Shown: piece after piece, positions 41,976 to 42,968 of the stretch | How positions within the stretch are numbered: the stretch's first letter is position 1 | Layout: every line of letters begins with the position of its first letter | Origin: Paracoccus sp. (in: a-proteobacteria) | Lineage (GTDB): Bacteria; Pseudomonadota; Alphaproteobacteria; Rhodobacterales; Rhodobacteraceae | Assembly (NCBI GenBank): GCA_030538705.1 | Contig: JAUNTL010000016.1 | Location: 1-42,968, forward strand | DNA length: 42,968 bases | Reading direction: 5' to 3' | The notes under the pieces: model-generated | What the model was told of the DNA's origin: nothing | Database searches by the model: none | Seen by the model: only the letters and a program-made list of their open reading frames with translations | Made by a program: the position numbers and the translations under genes

Positions 41976-42968
41976 GGCGGTGCCTTTGGTGAGAAAAAGC
42001 GCGTGATCCAGCGCGGCTCCGCGCTGCCGAACAGGCCGTCGGGCCGGAATCGCAGCACCAGCACCAGCGCCAGCGCGACGCTCATCTGCGACAGACCATA
42101 AAGCGCCATGCGCTCCTCGACCGGCTTCATCGCCTCGCCGGTCAGGGTGATGATGACCGCCGCGATGACCGCCCCAGTGATCGAGCCGGTGCCGCCCATC
42201 ACCACCATCACGACCAGATTAAAGGCCAGAACGATGCCATAGCTGCGCGGCGTGACCACGGTGATCAGATGCGCCATCAGCGCGCCGGCAAGGGCTGCGA
42301 TCACCGCGCCAAGGACAAAGGCCGTCAGCTTGATCCGCGCGCTGTTGACGCCGATGGATTCCGCGGCAAGCTGGTTTTCCCGCACTGCCATCATGGCCCG
42401 CCCCAGCGACGAGAACTTGATCCGCCACACGAGGATCAGCGCCAGGATCATCAGCCCGGCGCACCACCAGATATTGGTCATGCGCGGGATGCCCGACAGG
42501 CCCGATCCGCCGCGCGTCAGCCCCTGCCAGTTGATGGCCAGCCCCTGCACGATGACGATCAGCCCCAGCGTCGCCACCGCCAGATAATGCCCCTGAAGCC
42601 GCAACACGATCAGCCCGATCAGCGTGGCCACCATCGCGACCGCCAGCGCCGCCGCGACCAGCGTCAGGGGAAAGGGCATCTGCCATGACACCAATGGCTC
42701 GGGCAGCGCCGACAGCATGACCGCCTTGCGCGCGACGGGATAGCCCAGCACCGCCGCCACATAGGCCCCGATCATCATAAAGGCCGGATGCCCCAGCGAA
42801 AACATCCCCGGCAGCCCGTTGGTCAGCTGCATCGACACCGCAAGCGTCACGTTCAGCATCACCAGCGAGGCCAGCGTCAGCCCATAAGCGCTGAGATTGC
42901 CGCCGATCAGCCAAAGCGCCGCCAGCAACAGCGCGACCGCCACGGCCAGCCGGGGCGCGGCGGCGGCG
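41972..42968 (-). CDS. Branched-chain-type ABC transporter permease, LivM-like (5' end outside window)
   Basis: This polytopic permease of the LivM/UrtC type has NVTLAVSMQLTNGLPGMFSLGHPAFMMIGAY near the N-terminus and the cytoplasmic loop SSLGRAMMAVRENQLAAESIGVN that contacts the ATPase. The frame is open to the window edge, so the true start may lie beyond base 42968; a GTG at 42943 is a possible internal start. It would act with the binding protein at 37667-38809. The LivH-type permease and ATPases are presumably to the right of the window. Confidence 0.9.
   Translation of the reverse strand, partial: AAAAPRLAVAVALLLAALWLIGGNLSAYGLTLASLVMLNVTLAVSMQLTNGLPGMFSLGHPAFMMIGAYVAAVLGYPVARKAVMLSALPEPLVSWQMPFPLTLVAAALAVAMVATLIGLIVLRLQGHYLAVATLGLIVIVQGLAINWQGLTRGGSGLSGIPRMTNIWWCAGLMILALILVWRIKFSSLGRAMMAVRENQLAAESIGVNSARIKLTAFVLGAVIAALAGALMAHLITVVTPRSYGIVLAFNLVVMVVMGGTGSITGAVIAAVIITLTGEAMKPVEERMALYGLSQMSVALALVLVLRFRPDGLFGSAEPRWITRFFSPKAPP

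Overview
The window is GC-rich, densely coded bacterial DNA. It encodes a bifunctional PutA without an obvious N-terminal DNA-binding domain next to an Lrp-type PutR, a TRAP transporter, a class II (B12-dependent) ribonucleotide reductase and many ABC transporters. Together these point to an alphaproteobacterium, most likely a Paracoccus-like member of the Rhodobacteraceae. That placement is inference from gene content and codon style. No rRNA, tRNA, CRISPR array, insertion sequence or integrase was seen.

Layout. (1) 1-1378: the end of an acetone-carboxylase-type operon (alpha subunit C-terminus and gamma subunit). (2) 1522-4872, minus strand: a TRAP transporter operon, dctP-dctQ-dctM, ending in an unusual type II dehydroquinase-like gene. 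A semialdehyde dehydrogenase gene (5131-6645) diverges from it. (3) 6646-7328: a gene-free stretch with three tandem 136-154 bp repeats, then a DMT-family exporter. (4) 8409-11074, minus strand: a four-gene phospholipid cassette (acyltransferase, CdsA-like, small membrane protein, CDP-alcohol phosphatidyltransferase). (5) 11245-15224: divergent putR/putA. (6) 15383-24663, minus strand: one long hydroxyproline operon. In transcription order it holds four amino-acid ABC transporter genes, a D-amino-acid dehydrogenase, a 4-hydroxyproline 2-epimerase, an aconitase X dehydratase, a trans-3-hydroxyproline dehydratase-like protein and a GntR regulator. A delta1-pyrroline-2-carboxylate reductase gene (24866-25906) diverges from it across an intergenic region with two palindromes. 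A class III aminotransferase follows. (7) 27797-29787: an arsR-arsC-acr3 arsenic operon. (8) 29784-33596, minus strand: an orphan cassette of DUF4123 adaptor, large uncharacterised protein and exported SUMF1-fold protein, read here as a type VI secretion cargo module. (9) 33597-34434: gene-free. (10) 34512-36776: nrdJ with a clear terminator. (11) 36958-42968: a second nitrogen-type locus with two paralogous isochorismatase-like hydrolases, a branched-chain-type ABC binding protein and permease, an RpiR regulator and a glutamine-synthetase-like ligase.

How the genes work together. Regions 5 and 6 form a coherent route. Hydroxyprolines are imported by the ABC transporter. The 3-hydroxy isomers are dehydrated to delta1-pyrroline-2-carboxylate, reduced to L-proline by the DpkA-type reductase and oxidised to glutamate by PutA. 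The 4-hydroxy isomer would be epimerised and oxidised. The deaminase for the next step is not in the window, whereas a possible final dehydrogenase is (5131-6645).

The most novel-looking items are the DUF4123/unknown/SUMF1 cassette, the tandem-repeat array at 6.8-7.3 kb, the dehydroquinase paralog with altered active-site residues inside a TRAP operon, and the hydrolase/ligase/ABC locus at the right end.
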